Part shown: piece after piece, positions 46,119 through 58,379 of the stretch
How the letters are laid out: every line of letters begins with the position of its first letter
Numbering within the stretch: position 1 is the stretch's first letter
Assembly (NCBI GenBank): GCA_019925795.1
Contig: CM034311.1
Span: 46,099,374-46,163,373 of the forward strand
Direction of reading: 5' to 3'
DNA: 64,000 bases
DNA from: Dendrobium chrysotoxum
Taxonomy: Eukaryota > Streptophyta > Magnoliopsida > Asparagales > Orchidaceae
The notes under the pieces: generated by a model
What the model was told of the DNA's origin: nothing
Seen by the model: only the letters and a program-made list of their open reading frames with translations
The model's database searches: none
Position numbers and translations under genes: made by a program

Positions 46119-48600
46119 CTGATGATTGAATTGCGATTTGGATACTATCAAGTAAAGGTGAGAGAGGCTAGTGTGATGAAGATAGCTTTCAGTATGAGGT
46201 ATGGACAGTATGAGTTTCTAGTAATATCTTTTGGGATGATGAATGCACTAGCCATCTTTATAGATATGATGAACAGAGTATTCAAAAATTTTCTGGACCA
46301 GTTTGTGATTGTTTTCATCGATGATATTTTAGTTTATTTTGCTTCTGAGGAAGATCATGCCAGACATTTGAGGATTATTTTGGAGACTTTTTAGGTACAT
46401 CAACTATATATAAAATTCATCAAGTATGAGTTCTAACTTAGGAGTATTTCTTTTTTGAGATATGTAGTGAGTATTATATGTATTTCTGTTGATCCCTAGA
46501 AAGTTCAGGCAATCACTGATTAGCTGAGGCATGCTACTTTGTTTGAGGCATGTAGTTTTTTGGGTATTGTTGGATATTACAAAAAGTTTGTAAAAAAATT
46601 TTCTCAGATTTTTACACCTCTGAAGAGACTAACTCAAAAGTCAATAGCTTTTATCTAGTCACCTGAGTGTGAGGCTAATATTCAGAGATTAAAGGATTGT
46701 CTAACTTCTACTCTAGTTTTAACTCTTCCATCTGGTACATAATGATTTCAAGTTTTCAGTAACACTTCATTGAGAGATTTGGGGTATATTTTGATGCAAT
46801 ACAATATATTTATAGCTTATGTTTCTAGAAAGTTGAAGCCATATGATAAGAACTATCCGATGCATGATTTAGAGTTGGTTGTTGTCGTATGACGACATTA
46901 CTTATACGATGTTAGGTGTGAGATTTTCACTGATTATCAGAGTTTAAAATATATATTCACTCAGAAGGATTTGAATCTAAGGCAAAGGAGATGGCTTGAG
47001 TTGATCATAGGCTATAATCTGACTATTCAATATTAGCCTGATAAGGCTAATATGGTGGTAGACGCTTTGAGTAAGAAATCTTTTGGATTATCATATATAC
47101 AACTCACTTTTGATGAGTATTTGATATGAGATATGAAGAGATTATAGTTAGAATAATTTTTTTCTATTTATTGAGATTCTGGTATATTAGCTCAGATAAT
47201 TATTCAGCTTTTTTTATAAGAAAAGATTCAGGAAGCTCAAAAGTTAGATATAGAGTATTCAAAGCTGATTGATAAAATTAGATCTGGTAAGAAATCTAAA
47301 CTATGGGTTTCTTATTCTATATTATTTTCTACAAGGATAGATTATGGGTTCCCATTTTTAGAGCTTTGAGGTGGGAGATTCTGTATGAGGTTCATTATTC
47401 ATGCTATAATGTTAATCTAAGAAGAAGTAAGATGTATGAAGATTTGAAGGGTGTATTTTAGTGGCTTAGATTGAAGGAAATAACAAAGTTTATTTCGAAG
47501 TGTGAGGTATATCAGTTAGTGAAGGTAGAGCATTGGAAACTGAGATGTCTTTTACAGTCATTATCTATTTGGAGTGAAAATGGGAAGATGTAACGATGGA
47601 TTTTGCTATGGGTTTTTTTCATATCGAGGCAAGGACATGATGTTATATGGGTTATAGTTGATTGACTGACAAAGTCTGCACATTTTATTTTAATCTGACA
47701 GACTGATCTAGTAGACATGTTTATATAAATATATGTCAAATATATTATCAAATTACACGGTGTGCTGAATTTGATTATATCTAATTGGGATGAAAGATTT
47801 ACCTCTAGATTATGGAGAGGTATTCAGCAAGGAATGGATATGAAATTATACTTCAGTATGACATTCATACAAAGATAGATGGATAGTTCAAAATGATTAT
47901 TTAGGTACTGGAGGATCTTCTGAGACTATATGTCGTGGATTTTAGGGTTAGTTGAGAGGATCATATCCCAATTATAGAATTTATTTATAATAATAGTTGT
48001 CAGTTTAATATAAGTATGACTACTTACGAAGCTCTGTACGATAAAAAGTGCAAGATTTCTTTGACTTTGACAGAGGTGGGAGATAGATAAGTGATAGGGT
48101 CAGCCTTTTTGGATGGCATTACAATAAAGATCTATTTAATTAAAGAAAGGTTAAAATCTATACAGAATAGAAGAAGAAGTATTATGATTAAAAACATAGA
48201 TTGGTTGAGTTTCAGATTGGCAACTTTATTTATATTGAGGTTAACCCTTTGAAAGGTGTCAACAGATTTGGAAGAATCAGCAAGCTAAGTCCAAGATATA
48301 TTGAAACTTTTATGATCATTGAGTGGATTGATAGTTTTGCTTACATGTTATTATTCCTGATCATGTGTCTGATATATATAATGTGTTCCATATGTCTTCT
48401 TTCAAAAAGTTGGTATCCAATTTTGGGAAGAGATTGTTTGCTAATGATATTGAGGTTCATCCGAATATACATTATAGGGAATCAGATAGGACTCTGACAT
48501 ATGATGTGAGAAAATTGAGGAGCAAATATGTTATGATAGCCAAGTATAGTGGAAGCATAGGATAGTTAGTGAGGCTACTTGGGTGAAAAAATCTAAGATG
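46119..48600 (+). pseudogene. Pol remnant of the Tekay-like element
   Basis: RT from LRFGYYQVKV through YEFLVISFGMMNALAIFIDM and an intact VFIDDILVY, then RNase H (AYVSRKLKPYDKNYPMHDLE, DYQSLKYIFTQKDLNLRQRR, ANMVVDALSKKS), decayed integrase, and the linker to the chromodomain (FQIGNFIYIEVNPLKGVNRF, KLSPRYIETF, YNVFHMSSFKK). Stops and shifts throughout; the end (EATWVKKSKMKQL) matches the chromodomain tail. Confidence 0.82.
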
Positions 48601-51600
48601 AAACAGCTATCACTACAGGAAAATTCATTGTTACTACCGGATGAAACAGCTAAACCCACTTGCATTTTTATTAAAATATTATTTCCTAATCCCTAAACTC
48701 ATTTTGGCAACAGAAAGCTTGGAGGAGAATTAAAGGAAAAAAGAGAAGAGAGAGAAAGAAAAAGCTTGGTTTTAGAAGTGTTAGAGTGATTTTTGTCTGT
48801 CAGCCTAGTTGAGAAATTTGTTTATCTCGAGGTAGGTCACTCTGCGCCTATCTCAAATTTTAAAAACATGTAATTTTTACTAAATTTATTGATTAAATTT
48901 ATATTTTTGTTAGCAAAAAATATGGATAACTTTGCACTGATAAAACTTTCACCACGTAATTTTTTATATATGATAAAGATTATAATTATGAATATTTTAA
49001 AATATTTTCTAGAAATTTTACAATGGGAGTTTTAAAATTTGTGAGGTTTTTATTGAATAGAAAGTTATATGGATGCTAAAAAATAGTGATATAGTATAAT
49101 AAAAGTCTTAAAATATTATTTTACACGATCTCTAGTAATTTGGTTATTTATTAAGAATATATATTTTTGTTACCTAAGATTATAGAAAACTATGCAATTC
49201 TAACACATGCTCAATTACACTTTAACTGTTATAATATGATGAATAATGTGTATATGCGATTAAATTATATATACTGAGAGATATAAGGGGCCATAATCTC
49301 TTAAAATTCTGTGTCAGGAAATCTTATGGAATCTATAAGACATATTTTGGTGGCTATAAGCATTTTTTGATGTCTACGGGCATATTTTGGTGCTATAAGC
49401 ACAAAATGGAGTCATAAGGGGCCAAAATCTTTTGAGATTCTATCTGGGTTTGAAAAATATGATATGAATTATTTTATGATATGGATTATAATATATTTAT
49501 TTGCTCAATATTATTATTAAATTAATTAGATAACTGTCATGCTTTTATTATATTTTGCAGTACAATAATTTATTAGACTATATTTTACTGCTTTTAAATT
49601 TTTAGCAAAATATTTAAAAGGAAATTTAGATGCGTTTATATGATTTGCTGATCCATTGTAGCTCACTGTGATTTTGCTTCTAGTTTTTAAGATCTCAGAA
49701 AGGGAAAGAACATATTGATTAGTCATTTAGGATCTGATCTAAGTTTATGGATATTTGTCTATTTTAATTTTTGTACAGTCATAACTAATTTATTATTCAA
49801 TTTTATAACTTTTGCATATAGCCATGTACTGTAGTATAAATAATTTTTGATGAATTGAAAGAAATCATGTGGATGAGTTTATTTTTGGTATGTGGATGTT
49901 TTGTAGCTTTGTAGCCTATAGTTTATTTAAAATGAATATTGAAAGAGAGTCTAAAATATTCCAAAACTAGATATTGGGATTTGCCTGTTATAGCTCAACA
50001 CGATGACCTATTCTGACTGGGTTGGGTTGTGACACATATAAAATAAAATCTCTACTTACAACATTCTTTTGGCTAAGGAGTCTCTATTTGAGATTAAAGG
50101 GAACAAAAAAGATGCTTTCTTTTATGCTAAGTTGGACATTTTCAAGGCTTTCAATATAGTTTCTAGACAATACCTAGTACAAAGAATGATTAAGAAAAAG
50201 TTCCCCAATTCATTTATTAATTGGGTTAAAGCATGTATTGATAATGTCTACTTCCCTATTTGCTTAAATGGTAGCCTTTATGAGTTTTTTAACTCCTCTT
50301 CTGGGCTTAGAAAGAGTTGTGCTTTGTCTCCTCTTCTATTTTGCATTTGTATGGATGATCTCTCCAATCTTTTTAATGTTGCAGGTGCTACCTAGGCTTA
50401 TTCTAGAATCACTATGGGTAACTTTCATCTTTCCCACTTACTTTATTCTTATGACTTGTTAAGGTTTGGGAAAGGCTCTACTCATAACATTTGCAACTTG
50501 AAGAGGAGCCACAACACCTTTAATGATTTATCTAGTCTGTCTTTTAATCCTTCTAAGAGTTTAATCATTGCTTATAGGAACTTTAAACACCAGTAGGATA
50601 TTTTTGACACTCAATATTAGTAACTTTGATAGAGTCATCTCTTACCCGAGGATTCCCATCTCTATCTAAAGGCTTCTTATCACTGATTTTAACCCTCTAA
50701 TGTGCAAAGTTTCTAGGCTACTTAACGGGTGGAAAGAAAAATCCCTCTCATTTGCGAGCAGGTTGCAATTTCTGGAATTCACTATATTCAATACTATTTC
50801 CTACTGGATCAGGGGAGCCATCCTTTCTAAAAGTTGTTGTAAACCTATATCCAGACTTTGTTCTAAGTTTTATACCATTGCAATTCAGAAGCCAAAAAAT
50901 TATATCTAGTCTGTTGGGAAAATACTTACAAACCTAAACCCCTTGGTGGTTTGGGGTTACCTGTCTTCCTGCTCTTAATTCTGTTTTTTATGTTTCTTGT
51001 TTGGCGCTGCTAAAACTCCAACATTCTACTAGGAAATTGGTGACGTTGCAAGCATGGAAATTTCTAGAAAAATAATGCAACTAAAGGCTCTACTATATGG
51101 GTTAATTTTTTAAAAGCTACAACTTTTATGAAAACTATATTTTTACAAAATTTATGATGGTGTTAAGATAAATGTGTTGTGGGATCATTGGTGCGAGAGG
51201 AAAAACATATACAGTATTATTGGTCCTAAACCCTCCCCCATCTTTGCTCTTGCTGGAGGACTCTATCTGCTTTCATTTCTGATGGTAAGTTGGCAAACTT
51301 ACATCTATTCCCTGAGTCTGTGGCTACTAAGATTAAAGTCATTAACATCTATGATGATATTAAATTTGACACTATCTTATGGAAAGGATTTTCTAGCCCG
51401 AGGTTTAAAATTTATTTATGCTTTTTATTCTAATATTGGGAGGGTTTCTTGGTGCAAGTTTATTTGGAACAAACATTCTGCTATCATGTTTTCTTCCTAC
51501 ACTTGGCTTGCAATGGTAGGGGGGCTTAAAACTGTGGCTGCACTTATTTCTCATAACATTCTTGTTCAACTACACTGCTCTTTTTGTGTTGATAGCATTG

Positions 51601-52924
51601 AAAACACCACCCATCTTTACTGTGACTATACATTTGGTATACTCATGAACTTTGTTCCTCAAGCTTCTGCCTTCTTACTTAGGCCAAATCTATCTCAAAT
51701 ATTTGAGTATATTATTGGATTACAAAGCTTGAATGTTAGACATAAATGAGTTTTCTCTATATCTATTGTGTGGTTTGTTATGTGTGTAGAGAAAGGAATG
51801 AAAGAATATTTGGTAGTTGCATCAGTTGTCAAAATACTATCATTTGTATCATTGCTAATGCTATTAAATAAAAAATTATTGCTTGGAGAATGTGACCTGT
51901 CTATTGGTTACTTTTTCTTCTGCTATATATGGGCCTTAGCTACCTCTTTTTATTATTTTTTGGTAGATGGTGGCATAAATTCTTTGAGCTAGACCCTGAT
52001 GGAAGGGGACTCACCCTTAATTTTGGGTCTTTGCGCCTGGATGGAAATTTGACAATCTAGGATAATTTTTCAGCTCTTCCTTTAGATCCTAAGGACAGTC
52101 ACCTTGGCAACCAGGGCTGACTGTGCCTATCCATATCCAACTACTCTCTTTCAGGAAAATGGATATCCCTCTAACAATTATGAGTCTTACTCTAGTGTCA
52201 TTATAATTAAATGAGCTTTTTTGGGTTAGCCAGCGTGGTTCCTGTCAAAAAGAAGAACGGTCAAATCCGCATATGCGTCGACTTCAGAGACTTGAACAAA
52301 GTGAGATACTTGTCAGGAAACCCATACGTCTGAAATGATCTTCTTTCTATACGATACGATATTTCAAATAGATTTCCGTATATAACAATCCAATCGTTCA
52401 GTCCTGTTGTATGCTATGAATCAAGTTTGTTGTTTGTTTACGATAAGCTAGCGCCCAATAGAGCCTAGCCCTTAGGACCAAAATGGTCTAGCGAAGCCGG
52501 TCCCCGCTTGGTGTAAGTACTTCTCGAACTTGATTGAAAGCAGCCTAGCTTTTCAGGAGAGAATCATTTAAAATCTCTCTTTCTTTTCGAATTGTATACT
52601 TTCTCTTTCTTTTTGAATTGTATACTTTGAGAATCGAGAAAATGAAAAGCGGGAAAATGAAATGGGATTTCTGATCCAATAACAAGAAAGAATCCTATTT
52701 TTCTTTCTTCTATTTAATCTATTTAATTTATATTGAGTATGAATAAAAGATCTTCCTATGTTATACTATTCAATTCGCGACGATAAATCGATTTGATATT
52801 GTTATTCATAATATTGTTAGTATCATCAAGATGTAATTCATACCTTTGAATTGATAGGAGTCCACTTTATCATCTCTATGGAATTAGATCCTGAATTATT
52901 GTGAAAGAAGAAAACAAAGAGATT

Positions 52925-52998
52925 ATGGAAGTCAATATTCTTGCGCTTATTGCTACTGCACTGTTCATTTTAGTTCCTACTGCCTTTTTACTTACTTT
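52925..52998 (+). pseudogene. psbM: psbM fragment (plastid origin)
   Basis: ATG at 52925 begins MEVNILALIATALFILVPTA, the photosystem II M subunit, followed by FLLT. The normal C-terminal third is replaced by unrelated sequence from about 52998. The plastid spacer upstream (from about 52620) is also present. Nonfunctional in the nucleus. Confidence 0.88.
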
Positions 52999-54010
52999 GA
53001 CAACCCTCCAGTTGAGGTGCAACTTTGACCTATAACTCGCCCATCGTACCAGAGGTTAGTGGGGTCAAGACTAAAGTGCGCACGTACTGGTTTATCCTCT
53101 TCCAGGTCGAAGACAAAGAGACATCAATCAAGTAAAGTGGAGTTGATCGGCAAGGTAAGGTGTACCTTTTTTCCTTGCTTTCTTCGAGATGGTACGTAGG
53201 CCCAGGCACAAGAGTTTGATTGTTGCCAGAGGGTGGACCTACATTACCAATTGGATCCAGGTACTTCCTCCTTCTGTTGTTTCTTATATGTATTTACCTA
53301 TTGCCTTGAGGAAGTGGCTAGCATACGGTCAGAAGGGCTTATCACGAGCCTTTTCTGAGTGAGTCCAGGGAATGCTTCTCTCTTCACGACATCCCCCTCG
53401 TTTGTACTCATGGAGACGTCTTGGCTATGGCATCATGCAAGGGAAAGCGCTATGAATCATTTTCGTGGTCTATGACACATGCAAAGAGCCGACTGACTCG
53501 CCGCAGATGCTCTTTCATCTTTCATTAGTAAAGCAGATTTCTTCCTTGACTCTATCATCGTCTTTCTTTGTTCAAGTATGGAATTCGCTTTCGCTCTCGT
53601 AAAGTAACGGGATATTAGGGTAGAAATAGAGGTACAGGTTCTCCCGTGCTGGTACTAGTTCAAGTAGTAGTGTTGGTTAAAGGAATTAGGTTGGTTATAG
53701 GAAAAAGTCTCTAGTAGTGGAAAAAACCCTGTTTGTTTCGTTGCCTACCCTTGGTACCACCCATGGGAAAAAGTAAGAAACTGTATTTCCCTTAGTGAAG
53801 TCACATTTCAATCTGGAAAATATTGCATATTTGATTCCATCCATAAATCCATTTTCTTCCCTATGAGTTCCAGTATCGATAAGAATTATAGTTCTTACTG
53901 TTCATATATTATGGTATGAATATACCATACCAATTTGCTATGTATGGATGATGAGATTCCATTGATACAGCTCCAATTCCAGTAGACTTATTGAATGTTC
54001 CCATTGGCGT

Positions 54011-54083
54011 GCATCTAGCAGGAATTGAACCTACGAATTTGCCAATTATGAGTTGGGCGCTTTAACCATTCAGCCATGGATGC
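54011..54083 (-). pseudogene. trnI-CAU: trnI-CAU pseudogene (plastid origin)
   Basis: Minus strand begins GCATCCATGGCTGAATGG and holds the anticodon loop CTCATAA, ending CTAGATGC. Relative to the expected cloverleaf there is one acceptor-stem mismatch (C6 opposite A) and a T-G pair in the T stem. The orientation relative to the ycf2 start on the other side matches the plastid order. Confidence 0.85.
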
Positions 54084-54151
54084 TTAATAGGGATCATCGT
54101 ACATCGTGAATAACCAAATTCCAATTGAAATGAAATCTTTAGGAGGAATCA

Positions 54152-54237
54152 ATGAAACGACATCAATTCAAATCCTGGATATTTGAATTGAGAGAGATAT
54201 TGAGAGAGATCAAGAATTCTCACTATTTCTTATTTAT
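54152..54237 (+). pseudogene. ycf2: ycf2 5' fragment (plastid origin)
   Basis: ATG at 54152 translates [20 protein letters not shown] then KNSHYF, the start of plastid Ycf2, with similarity ending near 54237. Confidence 0.88.
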
Positions 54238-55199
54238 GTAACTTTGTAATGTTATATCATAGTTAATTAATCAGTAAATGCCCTCAAATTTTAAGAAAAT
54301 CTCATTTATTTTGTCATCTGGCCAAGCGGACACATTCTTCCGAACTTTGAACTGATCGTAACATATTTGTGAAAATAGAGTGGAAAGAGAAGAAAAATTA
54401 TTTGGTGCGGACTCCAAACGTAGCTCTACATCCGGACTCCAATACAATGCCGCCAAATGGCGGCCCAACAACTCAGCTCGATGAAACCTTAATATTTAGC
54501 ACGTGCTTTCCAACTTACTGCATGGCCTGTCGACCCAACCTGGACATTCGTGAAAATTGAAAAGAAACATGCCAATTTCTAGTGTTTGTGATATTGGCAG
54601 ACTATTTTTGCCACCTGAGACAAGATTTCTCCTCAGAAGAGAGCTGAGAAAGAAAAGAAAGGAAAAGGCTATGTAGATGGAAATCGGTTTGGAGGACGTC
54701 GAATCTTGCAAGGAGATGGAAGGCATTATGCAAGAGACGCAAAATGTCTAGGAAGACTTACTGCAGCGAACTACGGGATATAAGTCGGGGATATTATCGA
54801 TAAATTTTAAACTCCGAAGAGGTTTTATTATTTTTCATTTGAAAATGTAGAGATTTTAATGGTTTCAGGTGTATCATTTTAATCTTTTTTGCTCTTTTGA
54901 ATTTATATTGTTATGTATATGCTTAGATGCAAGTTTGGATTCTGTTTACAAGTCTAGATAAAAAAAATTGATATGAATTAGTAATATGTATTACCTCTTT
55001 GTGTACATCTGTGTACCTTTTCTGTGTGCCTACTTGTTTCGCTTTTATGTATCTCTGTGTATCAATTTCGTGTACCTCTATGCACCACTTATGTGTATCT
55101 CTATGTACCACTATTTTTTGTGTACTGCCATGTTTATACATAATGTTAAATATATTTTTCTTGTGCACATGGTGTTTATAATTATAAGAAAAAATATAT

Positions 55200-55870
55200 G
55201 ATATGTATTGTCATTATGCTCATAATCTTGATTTTAATGTTCACAAAGAACATCATAATTTTTGGCCTAATTCACGAAAAATAAGATGGAAGGACTTAAT
55301 GTGTTCAAAACTGGATTTAAGAAAGCTATTGACTTAAATTTCAATTCAAAATATTGAAAATCAAATGCATGAACTAGGTGTCCCGCTATGATTAGATTTT
55401 TAGTGGATAAAGATGGAGTTTGGATGGTGCAAAAATGAATAGAGAGCTAGAATCACGAATTAGCTAGGCCGTAAGATCAACATCTGCTTAGATCATATAG
55501 AATATTAGTGATGAGAAATCATTAGTTCTTAAATCAATGATAGAAGCTGTGATAAGAATCATTGATGCATTTACCTACCTAGTCAATGAAGTAGGAGGTG
55601 TTAAAAATGTTGGATTCTCTAAGAGGGATGCATATAACTACATTAAAAAGGAGAAAAGAGCAAAGATTTAGAATGAGGACACCAATTCCTTAATTAAACT
55701 ATTTAAAGAATGACTAGTTGATGACAACATGTTTGCATGAGATGTCCAAATTGATGAGGATGATAGATTGCTCAATTTTTTTTGAGTTGATGGGTTGGGG
55801 AGAATAGATTATAACTGCTTTGGTGATGAGATAATTTTTGATACTAGCTATAGGCTTAATAATAAGGAGA
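55200..55870 (+). pseudogene. FAR1/FHY3-related Mutator transposase remnant
   Basis: Recognisable order: zinc-domain end (CPAMIRFLVDKDGVWMVQ, NHELARP, HLLRSYR), then EVGGVKNVGFSKRDAYNYI, KEKRAKI, and the MULE transposase start (VQIDEDDRLLNFF, RIDYNCFGDEIIFDTSYR), where the D of FGD.. and FDT are the typical first catalytic region. Several stops and shifts; truncated after NKE. Related domesticated proteins (FAR1, FHY3) are light-signalling factors, but this copy is dead. Confidence 0.8.
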
Positions 55871-56149
55871 GGGGGGGGGGGATTCTCTAATAATGTTCTC
55901 TCACATGACTCCTAGGAAAGTATGAAATATCTACACAATAAGAAGAAAGGATGAGCTCACAGCAAAATGAATTTTCCTATACTAACATGAAGTGGGGGGA
56001 ACAATTAGTACCTGGGCATCCTCAAGGTCAACAAATAATTGGTTGACCTCTATGTCATTGTACATTATATCATTATCCCGACGAATAAAATGAGGTCGAG
56101 ACTTATTATCCACTGGTTCATGGATTGAGGTATGCTCTAGAAATCAAAT

Positions 56150-57044
56150 CTGCATTTAATCTACAAAAGTTGTTAGCCAATTTAATTAATTCATACAATG
56201 CATAGTTATTCTAAAGTGTTGGATGCACTTACAATTACAATATGTACAAAGCCATTCATATATCCCAAGGGTCTGCCTTTGTCAAACTTCCTGACAATGA
56301 CATCAAACTCGGCCACTAGAAAGTCTCTAATGGATGCTGGCCAGTTGTAAGTTAAAAATTGATCTACATGACGAGCAACAGTTAGGATCCTGGAAGGGGT
56401 TCAGTAGTTACATAGTGGAAAGAATTATTTGGACAATAAGAAAATGATAAATTTCTTCACAAGATTGTTAAGTGGAGTAGATTCGTTCAAACTGATGATC
56501 TCATGTTTAAAACATTGGCAGATTTCCTAGTTATTCGGGCACTTCCCAACTCAAATTCAGATACTCTATTAAGTAGTCCAAGGATCAGAGAAACTTCATC
56601 AGCAATGAATTGTAACTTCTGACCCTTGATTATGAAACATTGCTTCCGGAGATCCCACTTTGACAATAATAAGTGCACCAGGGGGACATTCTGACGGAAG
56701 GGAGGCATCAACAAAAACTAATCAATGTATAACTGCCTCATTCTTTCCACAAATTCTTGGCCGAATGTATCAACTAAGCAATTATAAAGTTCTCTAAATA
56801 TTGAAGTTTTGCAACAAAAAATAATCTTTGGAACATGTCCCTGCAAAATTAGGTGTGGTGTGGTGGTTAGGAACAATGCAAATGGATAACAAATTAGTAT
56901 ACAGAGGTACCGAGCAGCATTACACATAGGTACCAAGATGTGATACATAGAGGTATCGAGCTTCGACACATAGAGGTACCGAGCAGAGTTATAGAGCGGG
57001 TACACAGAAGCATTAAAACATTGGTACACAGAAGAACACAACAA
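56150..57044 (-). pseudogene. Plant mobile domain-like ORF, antisense within the Mutator element
   Basis: Minus strand reads TFGQEFVERMRQLYID (57044-56718 frame), then VHLLLSKWDLRKQCFIIKGQ, FIADEVSLILGLL (56714-56487) and, further, DFLVAEFDVIVRKFDKGRPL with GYMNGF. The pattern W(D)...R.F...G..L.F...EV.L.LGL resembles plant mobile-domain proteins carried by some Mutator elements. Broken by stops; identification is by pattern only. Confidence 0.5.
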
Positions 57045-57835
57045 AGGTACACATCTCTAACATGTATAGAAAATACAAACGTTCGAAACCCATAGAGGTA
57101 CACCACTGGTCGATACACAAAGGTTTTGAACATTTGCAAACGCATCTGTGAGAAAATGTTTTACAGCAACATGCTAACGTTCGAAACATATGTGTACCTT
57201 TGTTATACAGCGGTGCCGAGCATACATAACCTACTTCCCATGAACATCAATACACAACAGTACACATGGTTACATAGAGGTACAGAGTATACAAAACCTA
57301 TTTCCCATATACATTCTGTAATGCTCATCCATGAGAAAAAGTTTTACAGCAACATGCAATTGTTCAAAACCCTAAACCTAAACCCTTACATGACATTTAC
57401 AGAACAAATAGAACTCTAACAAATTCAGTGAAAATGTACATCTTTCTAGGTAACAAAATACTGACCTTAGCTATGACCTCTGCAACGAAAATCTCGATCA
57501 AACAAAAGGAGCTTCGGACGAAAATGAATAGCAGCGGAGACGAGAAACTGACAAGCCTCGATTTTAAATTTTTGACTGAATGGCCGCGGTGCTCTTTTCA
57601 ATAAAAAGTAAATTTTCACGTGTGGTCTGAGTCGGATTGTCAGGCCACACGGTAAGTTGGAAAGCACGTGCTAAATATTAAGTTTTCATCGAGCCGGGTC
57701 GTCGGGTCATCGGGCTGCCACATAGCGGCATTGTATTGGAGTCCGGACATAGACTTACGTTCGGAGTTTGCACCAAATAATTTTTTGAAAGAGAGAGAAG
57801 AGAGTCTGGATGGAAAGAACCGTCCGAATTGCTGC

Positions 57836-57990
57836 GTATTTATTAAGTATTTGTAAATATTTAAATACTTAATAAATACTCAATAAATATACAGTAAATA
57901 AATAAATATTCAATGAATACTCATAAAATATTCAATAAATATTTAATAATACTTATAATTAAATATTTACAAATAAGTAACAAATATTCG
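57836..57990. repeat. AAATATTCAATAAATA-type AT-rich repeat
   Basis: Irregular tandem ATAAATA(C/T)TCAATAAAT units just right of the Mutator element. Confidence 0.6.
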
Positions 57991-58099
57991 ATAAATAAGC
58001 AACACTGTTCCGTCCGGACTCTTCAGGTAATAATTTCTCGAGAAGGAAGTAGGGAACGCTATGGTCGTTTAGGCTTAAAACCAAGACCTCGACAAAGTT

Positions 58100-58379
58100 T
58101 AGTGGAGTTCTCTCTTCCGCCTCAGCGAAAATTTTCTCCCATATTTAGCTCCAATTTTGCGCGAACTGCCAATGTTTCCTATAACAGGCAGATCATCTGA
58201 TATTTGACTCAATAAATATAGTAAGGTTTCACCTCTGGTTGGCTTGCAGACCCACTGTAGCCGCCTTTCCCGTTTTCTTCTTGCTCGGAGCTTCTCCAGG
58301 TCGGCGGCTGCTAGAAATCTTGCTTTTGGAAATTGTTCTGCACGCTTCACCAGATCTGATATCCTTGCCTGTGCTTTAG
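58100..58379 (+). other. Probable 5'UTR exon of the FtsH gene
   Basis: A GC-richer stretch ends in TTTAG followed by a strong donor GTGAGTTTTT at 58380. Pyrimidine-rich sequence and TTTCAG lie ahead of the coding exon, so a 5'UTR intron of roughly 0.14-0.19 kb is plausible. The left end is a guess. The open frame here has no recognised protein and no in-frame link to FtsH. Confidence 0.45.

Larger units (their letters stand above)
44567..50034 (+). mobile_element. Tekay-like Ty3-gypsy chromovirus, decayed, inserted in the LINE
   Basis: Begins TGTGAAAATCCTTAATTTT and ends GGGTTGGGTTGTGACA, typical Tekay/Del LTR termini. Flanks are TATAC (44562-44566) and CATAT (50035-50039), a duplication with two transitions. 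Parts of 5' LTR (44567-45066) and 3' LTR (about 48653-50034) share the segment TTTTTATTAAAAT.TTATTTCC and AGCTTGGAGG. Gag, protease and primer site are missing, replaced by a CACTA fragment. Pol remains as a pseudogene. Confidence 0.8.
43975..52214 (+). mobile_element. L1-type LINE, degenerate, split by a Tekay-like element
   Basis: Left piece 43975-44566 carries the pre-RT region (ANWLEKGEDDLKFLYGRING, the plant LINE W...GD.NTKFFH pattern) and ends SQAGFI. Right piece 50040 onward resumes NKISTYNILLAKES, then RT (FYAKLDIFKAFNIV, GLRKSCALSPLLFCICMDDL; FxDD-type box decayed), GWKEKSLSFASRLQF, and a C-terminal zf-RVT-like region (WCKFIWNKHSA...CSFC...TTHLYCDY). Junction codons join in frame. 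Stops are common. The 3' end near 52214 is uncertain; no clean poly(A). Confidence 0.82.
52215..54237. other. Organelle-derived DNA mosaic (mitochondrial-like with plastid pieces)
   Basis: The block contains plastid sequences from two distant plastome regions (psbM with its upstream spacer, and the rpl23-trnI-ycf2 junction) separated by about 0.8 kb of sequence with the look of plant mitochondrial noncoding DNA, for example GCCGGTCCCCGCTTGGTGTA and GAGATGGTACGTAGGCCCAG. It opens with a 22-codon gypsy RT motif (VVPVKKKNGQIRICVDFRDL), of a kind also found in plant mitochondrial genomes. A mitochondrial segment that had already captured plastid DNA, then moved to the nucleus, would explain it. 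Confidence 0.65.
54378..57806. mobile_element. Mutator-like element with ~190-bp inverted repeats
   Basis: Left repeat 54378-54560 and right repeat 57611-57806 are inverted copies: AATTATTTGGTGC.(A)ACTCC, CCGGACTCCAATACAATGCC, GGCTCGATGAAA and AATATTTAGCACGTGCTTTC occur in both. Between them are a decayed FAR1-type transposase (plus) and a decayed antisense ORF. Target duplication not resolved, and the exact outer ends may extend a little further. Confidence 0.8.

Noticed and set aside
52925..53030. psbM as a functional nuclear gene
   Set aside because: C-terminal third missing, no transit peptide, embedded in organelle-derived mosaic.
54011..54083. Functional tRNA gene
   Set aside because: Plastid trnI-CAU copy with an acceptor-stem mismatch, next to a truncated ycf2 start.
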